Source: Lacticaseibacillus hulanensis (lineage in GTDB: Bacteria > Bacillota > Bacilli > Lactobacillales > Lactobacillaceae). Taken from it: a stretch of DNA of 54,727 nucleotides. Below the pieces are notes generated by a model. It saw only the letters and a program-made list of their open reading frames with translations, did not search any database and was not told where the DNA came from. The stretch is taken from positions 1 through 54,727 of the forward strand of contig NZ_RRYD01000017.1 in assembly GCF_004010095.1 (NCBI RefSeq), given 5' to 3'. Positions 1 through 8,169 of this stretch are shown one piece after another. The stretch's first letter is position 1. Each line of letters starts with the position of its first letter. Both the position numbers and the translations under genes were made by a program.

Positions 1-112
1 ATAATGTGTTAATTCTTCCTTCAGCTAAAGCTGAAGAACCTACATTTATACGAAACTTTGTTCAGTTTTCAAGGAACCACTTTTTAATTCATTGCCTCGC
101 GACAACTTTATT
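1..112 (-). promoter_or_regulatory. Leader of an rRNA operon (partial, runs off left edge)
   Basis: Read on the minus strand, this stretch follows a strong promoter and contains TTGAAAACTGAACAAAG (56-72), which matches the conserved leader/spacer sequence found just before 16S or 23S rRNA genes in bacilli and lactobacilli. A perfect hairpin, CTTCAGCT/AGCTGAAG, lies at about 18-36. No rRNA sequence itself is inside the window, so the operon is inferred. Bases 251-490, on the far side of the two promoters, hold no gene or signal that I recognise. Confidence 0.7.
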
Positions 113-141
113 ATCATACAACGATGATAACTTGTTGTCAA
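113..141 (-). promoter_or_regulatory. Strong promoter, proximal (rrn P2-like)
   Basis: On the minus strand TTGACA (136-141), 17 bases, then TATGAT (113-118): near-consensus sigma-A promoter followed by an AT-rich start and the rRNA-type leader. Its twin lies 109 bp upstream, the tandem arrangement usual for rRNA operons. Confidence 0.8.
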
Positions 142-221
142 CAACTTTTTTCAATCGTGATGATTGCTTTGGGTTGCTGTGAAGCTGTTGTCGTTGCGTT
201 TCCGCATCAGGCAACTTAAAT

Positions 222-250
222 ATAGTACCAGCCAGCAATGAGTGTGTCAA
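222..250 (-). promoter_or_regulatory. Strong promoter, distal (rrn P1-like)
   Basis: On the minus strand TTGACA (245-250), 17 bases, then TACTAT (222-227). The sequences just after both -10 boxes are alike (AAGTTGCC here, AAGTTGTC in the proximal copy), which supports a tandem rRNA promoter pair. Confidence 0.75.
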
Positions 251-490
251 AGGTTATTTTCAATTTTGTCCCAACTATTTTCCGAAAACGTGCCTGCATC
301 CTTAACCTCATATTTATTCTTCTATAGAGTAGCACGCACAAATATCTTATTGCTGGTGCGAAAATAAATGCGAACTTTCGCCGTTGCTATCGCGCGCATC
401 ACCCCGCCTCTAACCAATCACGGTGTGAATAAACTGTTTTCCCACGCTAGACATTGCTGATGGTTAGATTAGACTGCCGGTCATGGGCAC

Positions 491-526
491 AAAAAAGCCC
501 GGCGAACTAGGTTAGTCCGCCGAGCT
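491..526 (-). terminator. Intrinsic terminator after the ABC-F gene
   Basis: Minus strand: a GC-rich stem (AGCTCGGCGGACT pairing with AGTTCGCCGGGCT, few mismatches) followed by a T run, 18 bases past the stop codon of the ABC-F gene. Confidence 0.85.
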
Positions 527-543
527 TCCATGATTAAGCAAAA

Positions 544-2085
544 TTAAACGCGCAGGGCCGCGACGTTCACAACTGTATCAACCCATGAATCGTCATAGAA
601 TCCTTCTTCATGGGAAACGAGCACTACCGCACCAGGAAAATCAATTAGCGCTTGGCGCAATGCATTCTTGGTGTCGTCGTCCAAGTGGTTCGTTGGTTCA
701 TCCATGATCAGCAAATTGGTCGGCTGCATCATCAAATCCGCAATCTTCACCTTGCTCTGCTCACCACCGGACAGAAGCATCAATGGTTTGTCCGCTTCTT
801 CACGGGTGAGCGCGGTGCGACTGAGCACCTGCCGCAAAGTCCGCTGGTTCGCCGCCGGGTATTTACCCATCATGTACTGAAGTGGGGTCTGCTTTGGCAC
901 CTTCCAGTTCAGTTCCTGTTCAAAGTAACCAAAGACGACGTTCTGCGCAACTTCAACACTGCCACTGATGGCTGGCTGTAGTCCCAGAATCGTGCGCAAC
1001 AGCGTTGACTTACCGACACCGTTAAAACCTTCAAGGACCAGGACTTCATCTTCCGCAATGGTGAAATTCATTGGGCTGAGCAACGGTTTGTCGTACCCAA
1101 CGACCAAGCTGTCGACATCAACCAGCACCTGACTGTTTTGTTCCACGAACGGAAAGGCAATCTTGGCGTGCGCCCGGTTACCAGGTGGCGTCAGCCGATC
1201 AACCCGGGCCAATTGCTTTTCCCGACTCTTCGCCGAGTTACTACGGCTACCGGCCTTGAACTTCCGGATGTACGCTTCGGTTTTTTGAATCATTTCTTGC
1301 TGCTTGTGGAAAGCCTTCATGTAGGTCTCCGCATTGGCCGCCTTCTGCCGCATCGCCTGCTTCAGGTTACCGGTGTACTTGGTGATGGTCGCAAACTCAA
1401 CGTCCAGGATGGCGTTGGTCACGAGTTGCAGGAAATCATAATCATGGCTGATAACGATAAATGCACCCTCGAAGTTTTGCAGCCAATCCGCAAGCCACTC
1501 AATGTGGTCCTTATCCAGGTAGTTCGTTGGTTCATCAAGAAGCAGCATGTCCGGTTCTTCCAGCAGCAGCTTCGCCAAAATAATCTTCGAACGTTGGCCC
1601 CCAGATAGCTGGTCCACCTTGTGATCAAGCCCGATTGCCAGTAGTCCTAGCCCACTAGCAACAGTCTCAATGCGCGTATCAATACCATAGAAATCTTTTG
1701 CCTCGAGTTCCTGCTGCAGGGCGCCCGCTTTTTCAAGCAATTCGTCGTCCGCATTCGTTGCGTAGTCTTCATATATTTGGTTAATCTTGGCTTCCTTGGC
1801 GTACAAATCGGCAAAGGCCGTCTTCAGGAAGTCGCCAATCGTCTGGCCGGGCGTCAGGTTAGCGTACTGGTCCAAATACCCAATGTGCAGGTGCTTTTGC
1901 CACACAATTTTGCCGGCGTCCGCTTCCATTTGACCAGTCAGAATTTTGATTAGGGTACTCTTCCCCGCCCCGTTTTGACCAATAATCCCTAAGTGGTCTT
2001 CTTTGTTCACCTGGAAACTGGCATCCTGATACAGCTGCTTATCGACGAAGCGCTGGCTCAGACCCGTTACCGTTAAAATACTCAT
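544..2085 (-). CDS. ABC-F family ATPase (ribosome-associated)
   Basis: A 513-residue protein with two ABC ATPase domains and no membrane segment, the mark of the ABC-F group, which acts on ribosomes in translation or antibiotic protection. Domain 1 has Walker A GQNGAGKST, signature LSGGQRSK and Walker B ending DEPTNYLD. Domain 2 has GFNGVGKST, LSGGEQSK and DEPTNHLD. The basic linker between the domains (rich in K and R, about residues 240-310) is where ABC-F proteins touch rRNA or tRNA. I chose the ATG at 2085 because AAGGAG lies nine bases before it; the open frame runs 22 codons further upstream without a ribosome site. It stands alone with its own terminator. The subfamily (housekeeping EttA-like or resistance type) cannot be settled by eye. 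Confidence 0.9.
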   Translation of the reverse strand: MSILTVTGLSQRFVDKQLYQDASFQVNKEDHLGIIGQNGAGKSTLIKILTGQMEADAGKIVWQKHLHIGYLDQYANLTPGQTIGDFLKTAFADLYAKEAKINQIYEDYATNADDELLEKAGALQQELEAKDFYGIDTRIETVASGLGLLAIGLDHKVDQLSGGQRSKIILAKLLLEEPDMLLLDEPTNYLDKDHIEWLADWLQNFEGAFIVISHDYDFLQLVTNAILDVEFATITKYTGNLKQAMRQKAANAETYMKAFHKQQEMIQKTEAYIRKFKAGSRSNSAKSREKQLARVDRLTPPGNRAHAKIAFPFVEQNSQVLVDVDSLVVGYDKPLLSPMNFTIAEDEVLVLEGFNGVGKSTLLRTILGLQPAISGSVEVAQNVVFGYFEQELNWKVPKQTPLQYMMGKYPAANQRTLRQVLSRTALTREEADKPLMLLSGGEQSKVKIADLMMQPTNLLIMDEPTNHLDDDTKNALRQALIDFPGAVVLVSHEEGFYDDSWVDTVVNVAALRV

Positions 2086-2246
2086 TATCTTTCTCCTTAA
2101 ACCAAACGGCGAAGTCGCCACCGCACCAATAATTCCAATGCGGGGACTCACCGTTTACCGACACGTCCGGCACGTTCTGTCCGACGATTAAATGCGCGTT
2201 TTAAAAAGCTGGAGTGCGCACTCTTCTCCCGTCACGTTAGCACATG

Positions 2247-2255
2247 TGGTATGAT
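2247..2255 (+). promoter_or_regulatory. Extended -10 promoter for signal peptidase
   Basis: TGGTATGAT fits an extended -10 (TGn-TATGAT) 30 bases before the TTG start codon. No convincing -35 is seen. Confidence 0.5.
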
Positions 2256-2285
2256 TATCACAACATTAGTTGGAGGATTAATCAG

Positions 2286-2897
2286 TTGCAGTCTAATAAA
2301 AATGACGCTCTAAAAACAATTTTACAGTTCATCGCGTTATTCGTCGCGGTGCTGGCAGCCACCATGTTGATTATGCGGTTTGTCATCAGCAAGGATGTTG
2401 TCCAGGGCCCTTCCATGGAGCCCGGTTTGGAAAGTGGCGACCGGCTAATCTCCCTGCGCCTCAAGAAGCCAAAGCGCAACGATATCGTCGTGCTTTATGC
2501 TCCCGAGTCCGACAATCCTAAACCTGGCGAGCTCTACATCAAGCGTGTCATCGGCATGCCGGGCGACACTGTTTCCAGCAAGAACGACCAACTCTACGTC
2601 AACGGCAAGAAGGTCAACCAGAATTACCTCGACCAAAGCTTCATCAAGAAGGAGCTTGACGAGGCCGCGGCTTCCCAAGGCGTGAACGCAAGCAACCTCA
2701 AGTTCACCGGCGACTTCACCCTGAAGACACTCGCATCAACGCACCGCGCCACCGTGCCCGCGGGCGAATACTTCGTCATGGGGGACAACCGCTACGTCTC
2801 GCACGACGGCCGGGCCTTTGGGTTCATCCCCAAGAGCGAAATCCAATCAGTAGTCGGGCTACGTTACTGGCCACTGTCGAAGTTCAAGATTTACTAA
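2286..2897 (+). CDS. lepB: Signal peptidase I
   Basis: Membrane serine protease that removes signal peptides from exported proteins on the outer face of the membrane. With the start chosen here it has 203 residues: one N-terminal membrane segment (about 12-34), then the catalytic serine in GPSMEPG (Ser43), the general-base lysine in YIKRVIG (Lys86), and the conserved GDNRYVSHDGR box near residue 165. The start is unusual: TTG at 2286, because TGGAGGA lies eight bases before it, whereas the upstream ATG at 2244 has no ribosome site and lies before the -10 box. Single-gene unit with its own promoter and terminator. Family assignment is firm. Confidence 0.95.
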   Translation: MQSNKNDALKTILQFIALFVAVLAATMLIMRFVISKDVVQGPSMEPGLESGDRLISLRLKKPKRNDIVVLYAPESDNPKPGELYIKRVIGMPGDTVSSKNDQLYVNGKKVNQNYLDQSFIKKELDEAAASQGVNASNLKFTGDFTLKTLASTHRATVPAGEYFVMGDNRYVSHDGRAFGFIPKSEIQSVVGLRYWPLSKFKIY

Positions 2898-2910
2898 TCT
2901 AAACCAATTA

Positions 2911-2938
2911 AAAACGAGCGCGTTGCGCTCGTTTTTTT
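2911..2938. terminator. Bidirectional terminator
   Basis: Stem ACGAGCGC/GCGCTCGT with a 3-base loop and T7 on the plus strand, and a T run on the minus strand too. It serves both the signal peptidase gene and the convergent hypothetical gene at 3010. Confidence 0.9.
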
Positions 2939-3009
2939 GTTTTTAAGCCAACATCTCGCTAACAATCCTAACGCAAGGACCACTGACAATCAATTGGCGC
3001 CATTTACTA

Positions 3010-3330
3010 CTATAGTTGAATCTCGTGTGTATCGATCAGTTTGCGCAACGCATTTTGAATCTGGAGCAGCGTTCCGCGGGCGTCCTTCTTGAATGCTTCA
3101 ACGTAGGTCTGCCCAGTAAGAGCAGGTGCAGCAACCTCGCTGCCACCAATATCGGTGATGTGCAGAATGTTGCCGTCAATCTTGGCGGTGAAGTAACCAC
3201 CCTCGGCACCCTCGTCCAGCAGTTCCTGCGCCCAGTTCTGGAGGCCGGCAATAATTACATCGTCTTCATCGCCGTACTGGCCCCCCGCAAGCTGTTTAAC
3301 TTCATCCATACTCTGTGGTACACCATGCAT
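3010..3330 (-). CDS. Conserved-looking hypothetical protein, 106 aa
   Basis: Not recognised. The protein is acidic and soluble, with no signal peptide or membrane segment. An N-terminal half with charged helices (to about residue 45) is followed by a stretch of beta character (GGYFTAKIDGNILHIT), then a glycine-rich turn and an amphipathic C-terminal helix. The start is supported by GGAGG seven bases upstream of ATG. It is a single-gene unit convergent with lepB, sharing the terminator at 2911-2938. Codon use is like its neighbours, so I take it as a real gene. No function is proposed. Confidence 0.75.
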   Translation of the reverse strand: MHGVPQSMDEVKQLAGGQYGDEDDVIIAGLQNWAQELLDEGAEGGYFTAKIDGNILHITDIGGSEVAAPALTGQTYVEAFKKDARGTLLQIQNALRKLIDTHEIQL

Positions 3331-3597
3331 ATCATTACCTCCACGCGGACTTGGACCGCATTCAATCAGATTTTATTTACGCTTAACTTTCTTACCTGTC
3401 TATCTTACAATAAGTAAGCACGTTTGACACAAAAAAACGGGAATTTTCCCAATTTATTTGAATTATCGCCACCATTTACGTTCTCCATTCTGACCGCGGG
3501 ATAAAAACTTGCGCCGAATTGGGGAACGACGGACAATTAAGTTAATAACTGGTCTGTGCTCTACCCATTACATCAATTTACTTTAGGAGGAATCAAT

Positions 3598-4311
3598 ATG
3601 GTTGAACTTTTGCTCACACGACACGGCGAAACCCAGTACAACGTTAAGGGCGTCGTGCAAGGAATCGTTAACTCCAACCTCACTGACCGCGGCGCTGCCG
3701 ATGCCCAGGCTCTCGGCCGCGGATTTGCGCAAAGCGGCGTGACCTTTGACGCAGCCTATGCCAGCGATTTGCAGCGGGCGGTTGATACGGCCCAGCTGGC
3801 ACTAAATGCGGCCGGCATCCAGCTACCCGTCACGAAAATGGTGGGGCTGCGCGAGCAAAACTTCGGCATGTTCGACGGCCAACCGGAAACCCAGCGGCAA
3901 GGCGCACTCGCAAAAATGCTCGCTGATGCCGGTGTCGCGAACGTCGATTCACTGAACATGAAGCAAATGGTCGATTTGGTGCGCATCCTCGACATCCACC
4001 ATGGCCACAGCACGGCGGAAAACAGCAAAATGAGCATTAGCCGGTTCACCGCTGCGATGACCAAAATTGGCCAAACCGCTGAGCAAAACAATCAGGACCG
4101 CGTGTTCATCGTTGCGCACGGGGCCATCATCTGGCTTTTCCTCAACTCACTGGGCATGCCCGATGACGCCGGCTTCATCAAAAACGTCGCCGTCTCCAAG
4201 CTAATTTACCGCGACGGAAAATTCACAATTGCATCAATCAACGATCGGCAGTACGTGGAACTTGGTGGCGGCACTAAGAACGTGCCCACCCAGGAATTCA
4301 AGCTTAACTAA
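3598..4311 (+). CDS. Histidine phosphatase (phosphoglycerate mutase-like) family protein
   Basis: A 237-residue member of the histidine phosphatase superfamily, which hydrolyses or transfers phosphate through a phospho-histidine. The signature LTRHGET is at residues 6-12 with the nucleophile His9. An acidic residue in LREQNFG and the second histidine in VFIVAHGA complete the active site. Lactobacilli carry several such paralogues; the sequence does not show whether this is a sugar phosphatase or a cofactor-dependent mutase, and the poor match to GpmA argues against glycolytic mutase. ATG at 3598 is preceded by AGGAGG at seven bases; the ORF upstream of it is not translated. Between this and the gene on the left (3331-3597) I see only AT-rich sequence and a short GGGAA/TTCCC palindrome. 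Confidence 0.85.
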   Translation: MVELLLTRHGETQYNVKGVVQGIVNSNLTDRGAADAQALGRGFAQSGVTFDAAYASDLQRAVDTAQLALNAAGIQLPVTKMVGLREQNFGMFDGQPETQRQGALAKMLADAGVANVDSLNMKQMVDLVRILDIHHGHSTAENSKMSISRFTAAMTKIGQTAEQNNQDRVFIVAHGAIIWLFLNSLGMPDDAGFIKNVAVSKLIYRDGKFTIASINDRQYVELGGGTKNVPTQEFKLN

Positions 4312-4330
4312 GTAGTCGGCCCAAAGCCGA

Positions 4331-4381
4331 AAAAATCCCCAGTTGCGGTGGTCCTAATGGACACCGCGACTGGGGATTTTT
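4331..4381. terminator. Long bidirectional terminator
   Basis: Nearly perfect stem of about 23 bp (ATCCCCAGT...ACTGGGGAT with a 4-base loop) flanked by A and T runs, between the convergent phosphatase and nagA genes. Confidence 0.9.
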
Positions 4382-4396
4382 GATTACTCTTTGGCT

Positions 4397-5560
4397 TTAT
4401 GCTTTAGCGGCCCAACGTGACTGACCATCCAGATAGGTTTCGGTCAAAGTCATGTCTGGCGCAAGCACGATGAAGTCCGCCGCGCGACCAGGCAAGATGC
4501 TGCCGCACTTGTCGTCGACCTTGCAGGACTTCGCGGGTACGTAGCTGGCCATCATCACAGCTTCTTCAGGTGTGTTGTTGTTCCAGTCGACCACATTCTT
4601 GACGGCGTCGTTCAGCTTCAAGATGGAGCCGGCCAAACTGTGCGCACCATCACGCAACTTGGCCATGCCGTCCTTAACGATAACTGGGAATTCACCCAGA
4701 ACGTATTCACCATCAGGCATCAACCCGGCACGCATGCAATCAGTAATGAGGGCAATGTGCTCTGGTGTCTTTTCGCGAATCAGGGCTGCGGCAACTTCTG
4801 GACGAACGTGGCGCCCGTCACAGATCAATTCATCGTCGACAACCTGCGTGAACATCGCCGCACCAACCATCCCGGGTTCGCGGTGGTTCAACCCGCTCAT
4901 CCCGTTGAATGTGTGGGTGAAAACAGATGCCCCGGCTTCGATGCAGGCCTTGGCCTCTTCGAACGTTGCACTGGAGTGGCCCAGGGAAACAACCTTGCCG
5001 GACTGAGCTACGTGCTTGGTGAATTCAACGGCACCCTTACGTTCTGGCGCAATGGCAATCTTTTGCAGAAGGCCCTTGGCGCTATCCTGCCATTCATCGA
5101 ATTCCTTGATGGATGGGTCCTTGAAGTACTTAGGGTTCTGCGCGCCCTTGTGCTCTTCAGTGAAGTACGGGCCTTCGAAGTAAATTCCCTGAATCTTGGC
5201 CCCGGTTTCTTCGCCCTTGTGGTCCCCAATGGTCTTACATACAGCATTCAATTGGTCAAAAGAGCCAGTGAGTGTGGTTGGCAACCATGAAGTAACCCCG
5301 CAAGACAAAAGTCCTTCGCCCATTTCCTGGATTGCGTCCCAGTCATTGTCCATCACGTCGTGCCCCAAAAGCCCGTGAATGTGGGTGTCCACCAGCCCAG
5401 GTGCAACCCACTGATTGCCCAGGTCCTTGATTTCCCCTTCTGGCTTCTGACCTGCTGGGTAGTAATCACCAAACTTACCGTCATCGGTGATTTCGAGGTA
5501 CCCCCCGTTTTCGGTCACATTCTTCAGGAAAAACTTTGCTGCGTGAATGTAATAACTCAT
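4397..5560 (-). CDS. nagA: N-acetylglucosamine/galactosamine-6-phosphate deacetylase
   Basis: Cytoplasmic amidohydrolase that removes acetate from an N-acetylhexosamine 6-phosphate. Of 387 residues, the metal site begins with HIH (His60 and His62), followed by FEGPYF (metal-binding Glu), LGHSSATF and FTHTFNGM (metal and substrate histidines), and ITDCMRAG with the catalytic Asp. Start ATG at 5560 has GGAG nine bases before it. It is the last gene of the amino-sugar cluster, 201 bp after EIIA, and a CcpA-type site in that gap suggests an additional promoter. Because the cluster also has agaS, the likely substrate is GalNAc-6-P (the role of gnbF in Lacticaseibacillus casei), but GlcNAc-6-P is equally possible on sequence alone. 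Confidence 0.92.
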   Translation of the reverse strand: MSYYIHAAKFFLKNVTENGGYLEITDDGKFGDYYPAGQKPEGEIKDLGNQWVAPGLVDTHIHGLLGHDVMDNDWDAIQEMGEGLLSCGVTSWLPTTLTGSFDQLNAVCKTIGDHKGEETGAKIQGIYFEGPYFTEEHKGAQNPKYFKDPSIKEFDEWQDSAKGLLQKIAIAPERKGAVEFTKHVAQSGKVVSLGHSSATFEEAKACIEAGASVFTHTFNGMSGLNHREPGMVGAAMFTQVVDDELICDGRHVRPEVAAALIREKTPEHIALITDCMRAGLMPDGEYVLGEFPVIVKDGMAKLRDGAHSLAGSILKLNDAVKNVVDWNNNTPEEAVMMASYVPAKSCKVDDKCGSILPGRAADFIVLAPDMTLTETYLDGQSRWAAKA

Positions 5561-5601
5561 TGCTATATTCTCCAATCTATTACTTACGTTCAGCGCTTTT
5601 G

Positions 5602-5615
5602 CATTAGCGCTTTCA
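5602..5615 (-). promoter_or_regulatory. Putative cre (CcpA) site before nagA
   Basis: TGAAAGCGCTAATG matches 12 of 14 positions of the cre consensus TGWAANCGNTNWCA. It lies 42 bp upstream of the nagA start. A second AGCGCT lies 10 bp away. In the same gap a GC-rich inverted repeat (ACGGGGC/GCCCCGT) spans 5664-5693. Confidence 0.45.
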
Positions 5616-5761
5616 CAAACATTCTAACACTCGAGCGTTTGCTTGTTTACCGCCGTCAATGCAACGGGGCCGGAACTTGCGTCCCCGCCCCGTCGCTCAC
5701 TTATTCATTGTCGCTTAGTTAGCCGATGCACCCCTGCAAATGCGCGATGCTTGGCCCAAAG

Positions 5762-6157
5762 CTACTTACCACTAATTCCAGCAATCACATCGTTGACGCG
5801 AACGATACCAGCCTTACTTTCGTCCACAATTGCGGGCGTCGATCCGAGTAATTCACCGTTGATGAAGCTGACTAACATCGGTAGGTTCATCCCCGCGTAC
5901 AGTTCGAACTGTGCCTTTCCTTCCATCAACAAACGTGATGCGACGTTGCAAGGCGTGCCACCCATCAAGTCAGCAAAGACGGTGTAGTCGGTCAAGCCAT
6001 CAAGTGTGGCCAGTAGCTTTTTTTCGAAATCTTCCGGTCCTTCACTTGGCTGCAAGCCAACGCTGTAAATGTTGTCCTGGGGGCCCATAATCATTTCCGC
6101 ACTCTTCTTCAATTCGTGACAGAAGTCGCCGTGACTAATTAGTACCAATTCGCTCAT
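5762..6157 (-). CDS. PTS mannose-class EIIA
   Basis: Soluble phosphocarrier of a mannose-class phosphotransferase system; it takes phosphate from HPr on His9 (SELVLISHGDF) and passes it to EIIB. Length 131 aa fits a free-standing IIA-Man domain. FADLMGGTPCN is the conserved loop near the active site. The ATG at 6157 is preceded by AGGAGG at nine bases; the longer frame upstream is non-coding. It is separated from EIID by a 211-bp gap with two hairpins. Placed in the amino-sugar operon it corresponds to the AgaF/GnbA position. Confidence 0.92.
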   Translation of the reverse strand: MSELVLISHGDFCHELKKSAEMIMGPQDNIYSVGLQPSEGPEDFEKKLLATLDGLTDYTVFADLMGGTPCNVASRLLMEGKAQFELYAGMNLPMLVSFINGELLGSTPAIVDESKAGIVRVNDVIAGISGK

Positions 6158-6176
6158 ACAATGTTTCCTCCTATGG

Positions 6177-6212
6177 GTTGAGCGGCAGCAGGTAAGGCGG
6201 TTGCCGCTCAAC
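6177..6212 (-). other. Intercistronic hairpin before EIIA
   Basis: Perfect 11-bp inverted repeat GTTGAGCGGCA/TGCCGCTCAAC with a 14-base loop, just upstream of the EIIA ribosome site. No T run, so it is not a simple terminator; RNA processing or stabilisation is possible. Confidence 0.55.
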
Positions 6213-6302
6213 TTATTCACGCGGACACGCCACGCGGTTAACTATTGATGCAGTTATTCAAAACTGACCCTTATGTGCCCAAGCCTGAATGCTGTTCCGC
6301 CG

Positions 6303-6332
6303 GTCGCATAACTTCTATCTATGTTAGGCGAC
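6303..6332 (-). other. Intercistronic hairpin after EIID
   Basis: GTCGCATAAC/GTTAGGCGAC (9 of 10 paired) with a 10-base loop, 37 bp after the EIID stop. No T run follows. Confidence 0.5.
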
Positions 6333-6368
6333 CATCAAGATATCATTTCGGCTTAGGTTGTTTCCTAA

Positions 6369-7187
6369 TTAACCCTTAGCAATAACACCAAGTGCAGCAA
6401 GGGCAATGGAGACGAACAGAACAATGAAGATGGCCTTGGTGGAAGTCATGTGCTTCTTACCAAGCATCCAGTAGATGATCCCTACGATAACTGCAGGCAG
6501 CAGCTTTGGCAGGATCATGTCCAGGTTGTTTTGCAGGTTCAGTGGCACGGAGCCAATTGTTGGTGCCCAAGCAATCTTAACGTTAATCATCGTTGCAACA
6601 AGACCACCGACCATGAACACACCCATCAAGGTAGCGGCGTCGGTCAAAGCGGACAGCTGGTGCTGCATCGTGGTAACCAGGGAAACCCCCTGCTTGTAAG
6701 CAATCTTGAGTTGTACCCAACGGAATACGTTGACGGCCATCTGGGCAATAATCCAAATGAACAGCCCGGTTGGGTTACCTTGTGAAGCCATCGTGGCAGC
6801 AATTGCCCCGAAAATAGCTGGAATCAGGGAGGCGAAGATGGAGTCACCAATTGCGGCGAATGATCCCATGAGCCCGGTCTTCATCCCGGAAACAGTTTCG
6901 GCCCCGTCAATCCCTTGTTCTTCTTCGACAGCCAGGTCAATACCAGTGATGATGGTGTTGAAAAAGTTGGAAGTGTTGAAGAACTGGGTGTGCATCTTCA
7001 TAACTTGCTTCAGTTCAGGGGTGTCATCCCCATAAATCTTCCGCAGTTGTGGCAAGATGTGGTACAAGTACCCAGAACCTTGCATACGTTCGTAGTTCCA
7101 ACCCAACTGGAAGCCGAACAGGCTACGACGGTTAATCTGGTTAAAGTCTTTGTCAGTAAGTTTGTAGGTAGGCTTAGAGTTCGTCAT
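6369..7187 (-). CDS. PTS mannose-class EIID membrane subunit
   Basis: Membrane subunit that with EIIC forms the sugar channel. 272 residues; the N-terminus (LTDKDFNQINRRSLFGFQLGWNYERMQGSGY) is the typical IID-Man opening, in which a conserved Arg-Ser and an ERMQ motif recur. Hydrophobic segments lie at about residues 110-150, 180-200 and 250-272. The start overlaps the end of EIIC by 14 bases, with GAGGGGG as ribosome site inside the EIIC coding region, so the two are probably translated in a coupled way. Corresponds to AgaD/AgaE or GnbD by position in the cluster; substrate specificity cannot be read from it. Confidence 0.93.
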   Translation of the reverse strand: MTNSKPTYKLTDKDFNQINRRSLFGFQLGWNYERMQGSGYLYHILPQLRKIYGDDTPELKQVMKMHTQFFNTSNFFNTIITGIDLAVEEEQGIDGAETVSGMKTGLMGSFAAIGDSIFASLIPAIFGAIAATMASQGNPTGLFIWIIAQMAVNVFRWVQLKIAYKQGVSLVTTMQHQLSALTDAATLMGVFMVGGLVATMINVKIAWAPTIGSVPLNLQNNLDMILPKLLPAVIVGIIYWMLGKKHMTSTKAIFIVLFVSIALAALGVIAKG

Positions 7188-8073
7188 CTTCGATTTCCCC
7201 CTCTTCTGCAGAATCTGAATTGCCGGCAGCTGGTGCTGCTACAGCTTTAGGCATGGAAATTGCACGCTGGTAACTGATTGCGGCAAGTGCAAGACCGATG
7301 AACGCAATGGCAAGCATGGACAAACCGTTGAAGCTGGTTGTGAATGCCTTGGATGCTGCGGCCAAGCCTGTACCAACAGTCTGAACGTCGGTGAACAGGG
7401 TGGACATCAGCATGGTGATAACAAACCCGAGGATCAGGTATGGCCAGTGCTTCTTAACTGGCAGGTAACGGAGCAAAATAGCAAAACCAACGGCTGGCAA
7501 AACGGCACCGGCAACGGAGAGACCATCCCCGAGCCACTTCCAAGGACCGTTCAGAGCATCAACAAGCTTGGTGATGAAACCACCACCCAGAGACAGACCC
7601 AGGGAAACTGGAATCATCCGGGACAGTGCCCATGGAAGTGCACCGGCAACGAAGTAACGCTGAATTCCCTTGTAGTTCATCTTTTCAACTTCGGCATCAA
7701 TCCGGTGTGCGAAGAAGGTGTTGGTGAAACGACCCAGGATATCCATGTAAACCATCAGGCTGGCAACAGGAACGGCAACGGCTGCAATTGCGGCTGAAGC
7801 ATCCATGCCGGCACCAACGGAAAAGGCTACGGCAATCAATGTCCCGGTGTTCGCGTCGATACGGGTTGCACCCCCGAAAGTACCAACACCGAGGATGGTA
7901 AGCTGCATCCCACCACCAATAATCAATCCGGCCTTAACGTCACCCATGACGAGCCCTGAAATAAGACCCGCAGCAACTGGTGAGCTCAATGAAGAGTAAA
8001 TCTGCAGTTCATCGAGAATCTGGTAGCCGGCATAGAGCGTAATCAGTAAAATCTGCCACCATACAATGTGCAT
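7174..8073 (-). CDS. PTS mannose-class EIIC membrane subunit
   Basis: A 299-residue polytopic membrane protein of the IIC-Man (PTS-EIIC sorbose) family, the sugar-translocating partner of EIID. Recognisable pieces are PVAAGLISGLVMGDVKAGLIIGG near residue 28-50 and the long alternation of hydrophobic helices. The C-terminus is a short acidic tail (SAEEGEIEDDEL). The ATG at 8073 follows GGAGG at seven bases; the ORF extends 13 codons further without a ribosome site. It follows EIIB after a 96-bp gap that folds into a long hairpin. AgaW/GnbC-like by context. Confidence 0.93.
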   Translation of the reverse strand: MHIVWWQILLITLYAGYQILDELQIYSSLSSPVAAGLISGLVMGDVKAGLIIGGGMQLTILGVGTFGGATRIDANTGTLIAVAFSVGAGMDASAAIAAVAVPVASLMVYMDILGRFTNTFFAHRIDAEVEKMNYKGIQRYFVAGALPWALSRMIPVSLGLSLGGGFITKLVDALNGPWKWLGDGLSVAGAVLPAVGFAILLRYLPVKKHWPYLILGFVITMLMSTLFTDVQTVGTGLAAASKAFTTSFNGLSMLAIAFIGLALAAISYQRAISMPKAVAAPAAGNSDSAEEGEIEDDEL

Positions 8074-8093
8074 TGTTCTTCCTCCTTTTTGAC

Positions 8094-8167
8094 AAGCGGT
8101 TAGGTAGACCATTGAATTACCAATGAATGTTTAACTATTGCCTTGAATGATCTACCTAATGCCGCTT
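8094..8167 (-). other. Long intercistronic hairpin between EIIB and EIIC
   Basis: AAGCGG plus TTAGGTAGACCATT (8094-8113) pairs with AATGATCTACCTAA and CCGCTT (8146-8167): about 20 bp with one mismatch and a 2-base bulge, and a small CAAT/ATTG stem in the loop. It fills the gap between the EIIB stop and the EIIC ribosome site. No T run. Confidence 0.65.
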
Positions 8168-8169
8168 CG

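Noticed and set aside
2244-2285. Upstream ATG start of signal peptidase
   Set aside because: It lies before the -10 box and has no ribosome site; TTG at 2286 has a perfect one.
3430-3453. Terminator GGGAATTTTCCC before the 3010-3330 gene
   Set aside because: Stem is only 5 bp and it lies upstream of the gene it would terminate; probably part of the promoter region.
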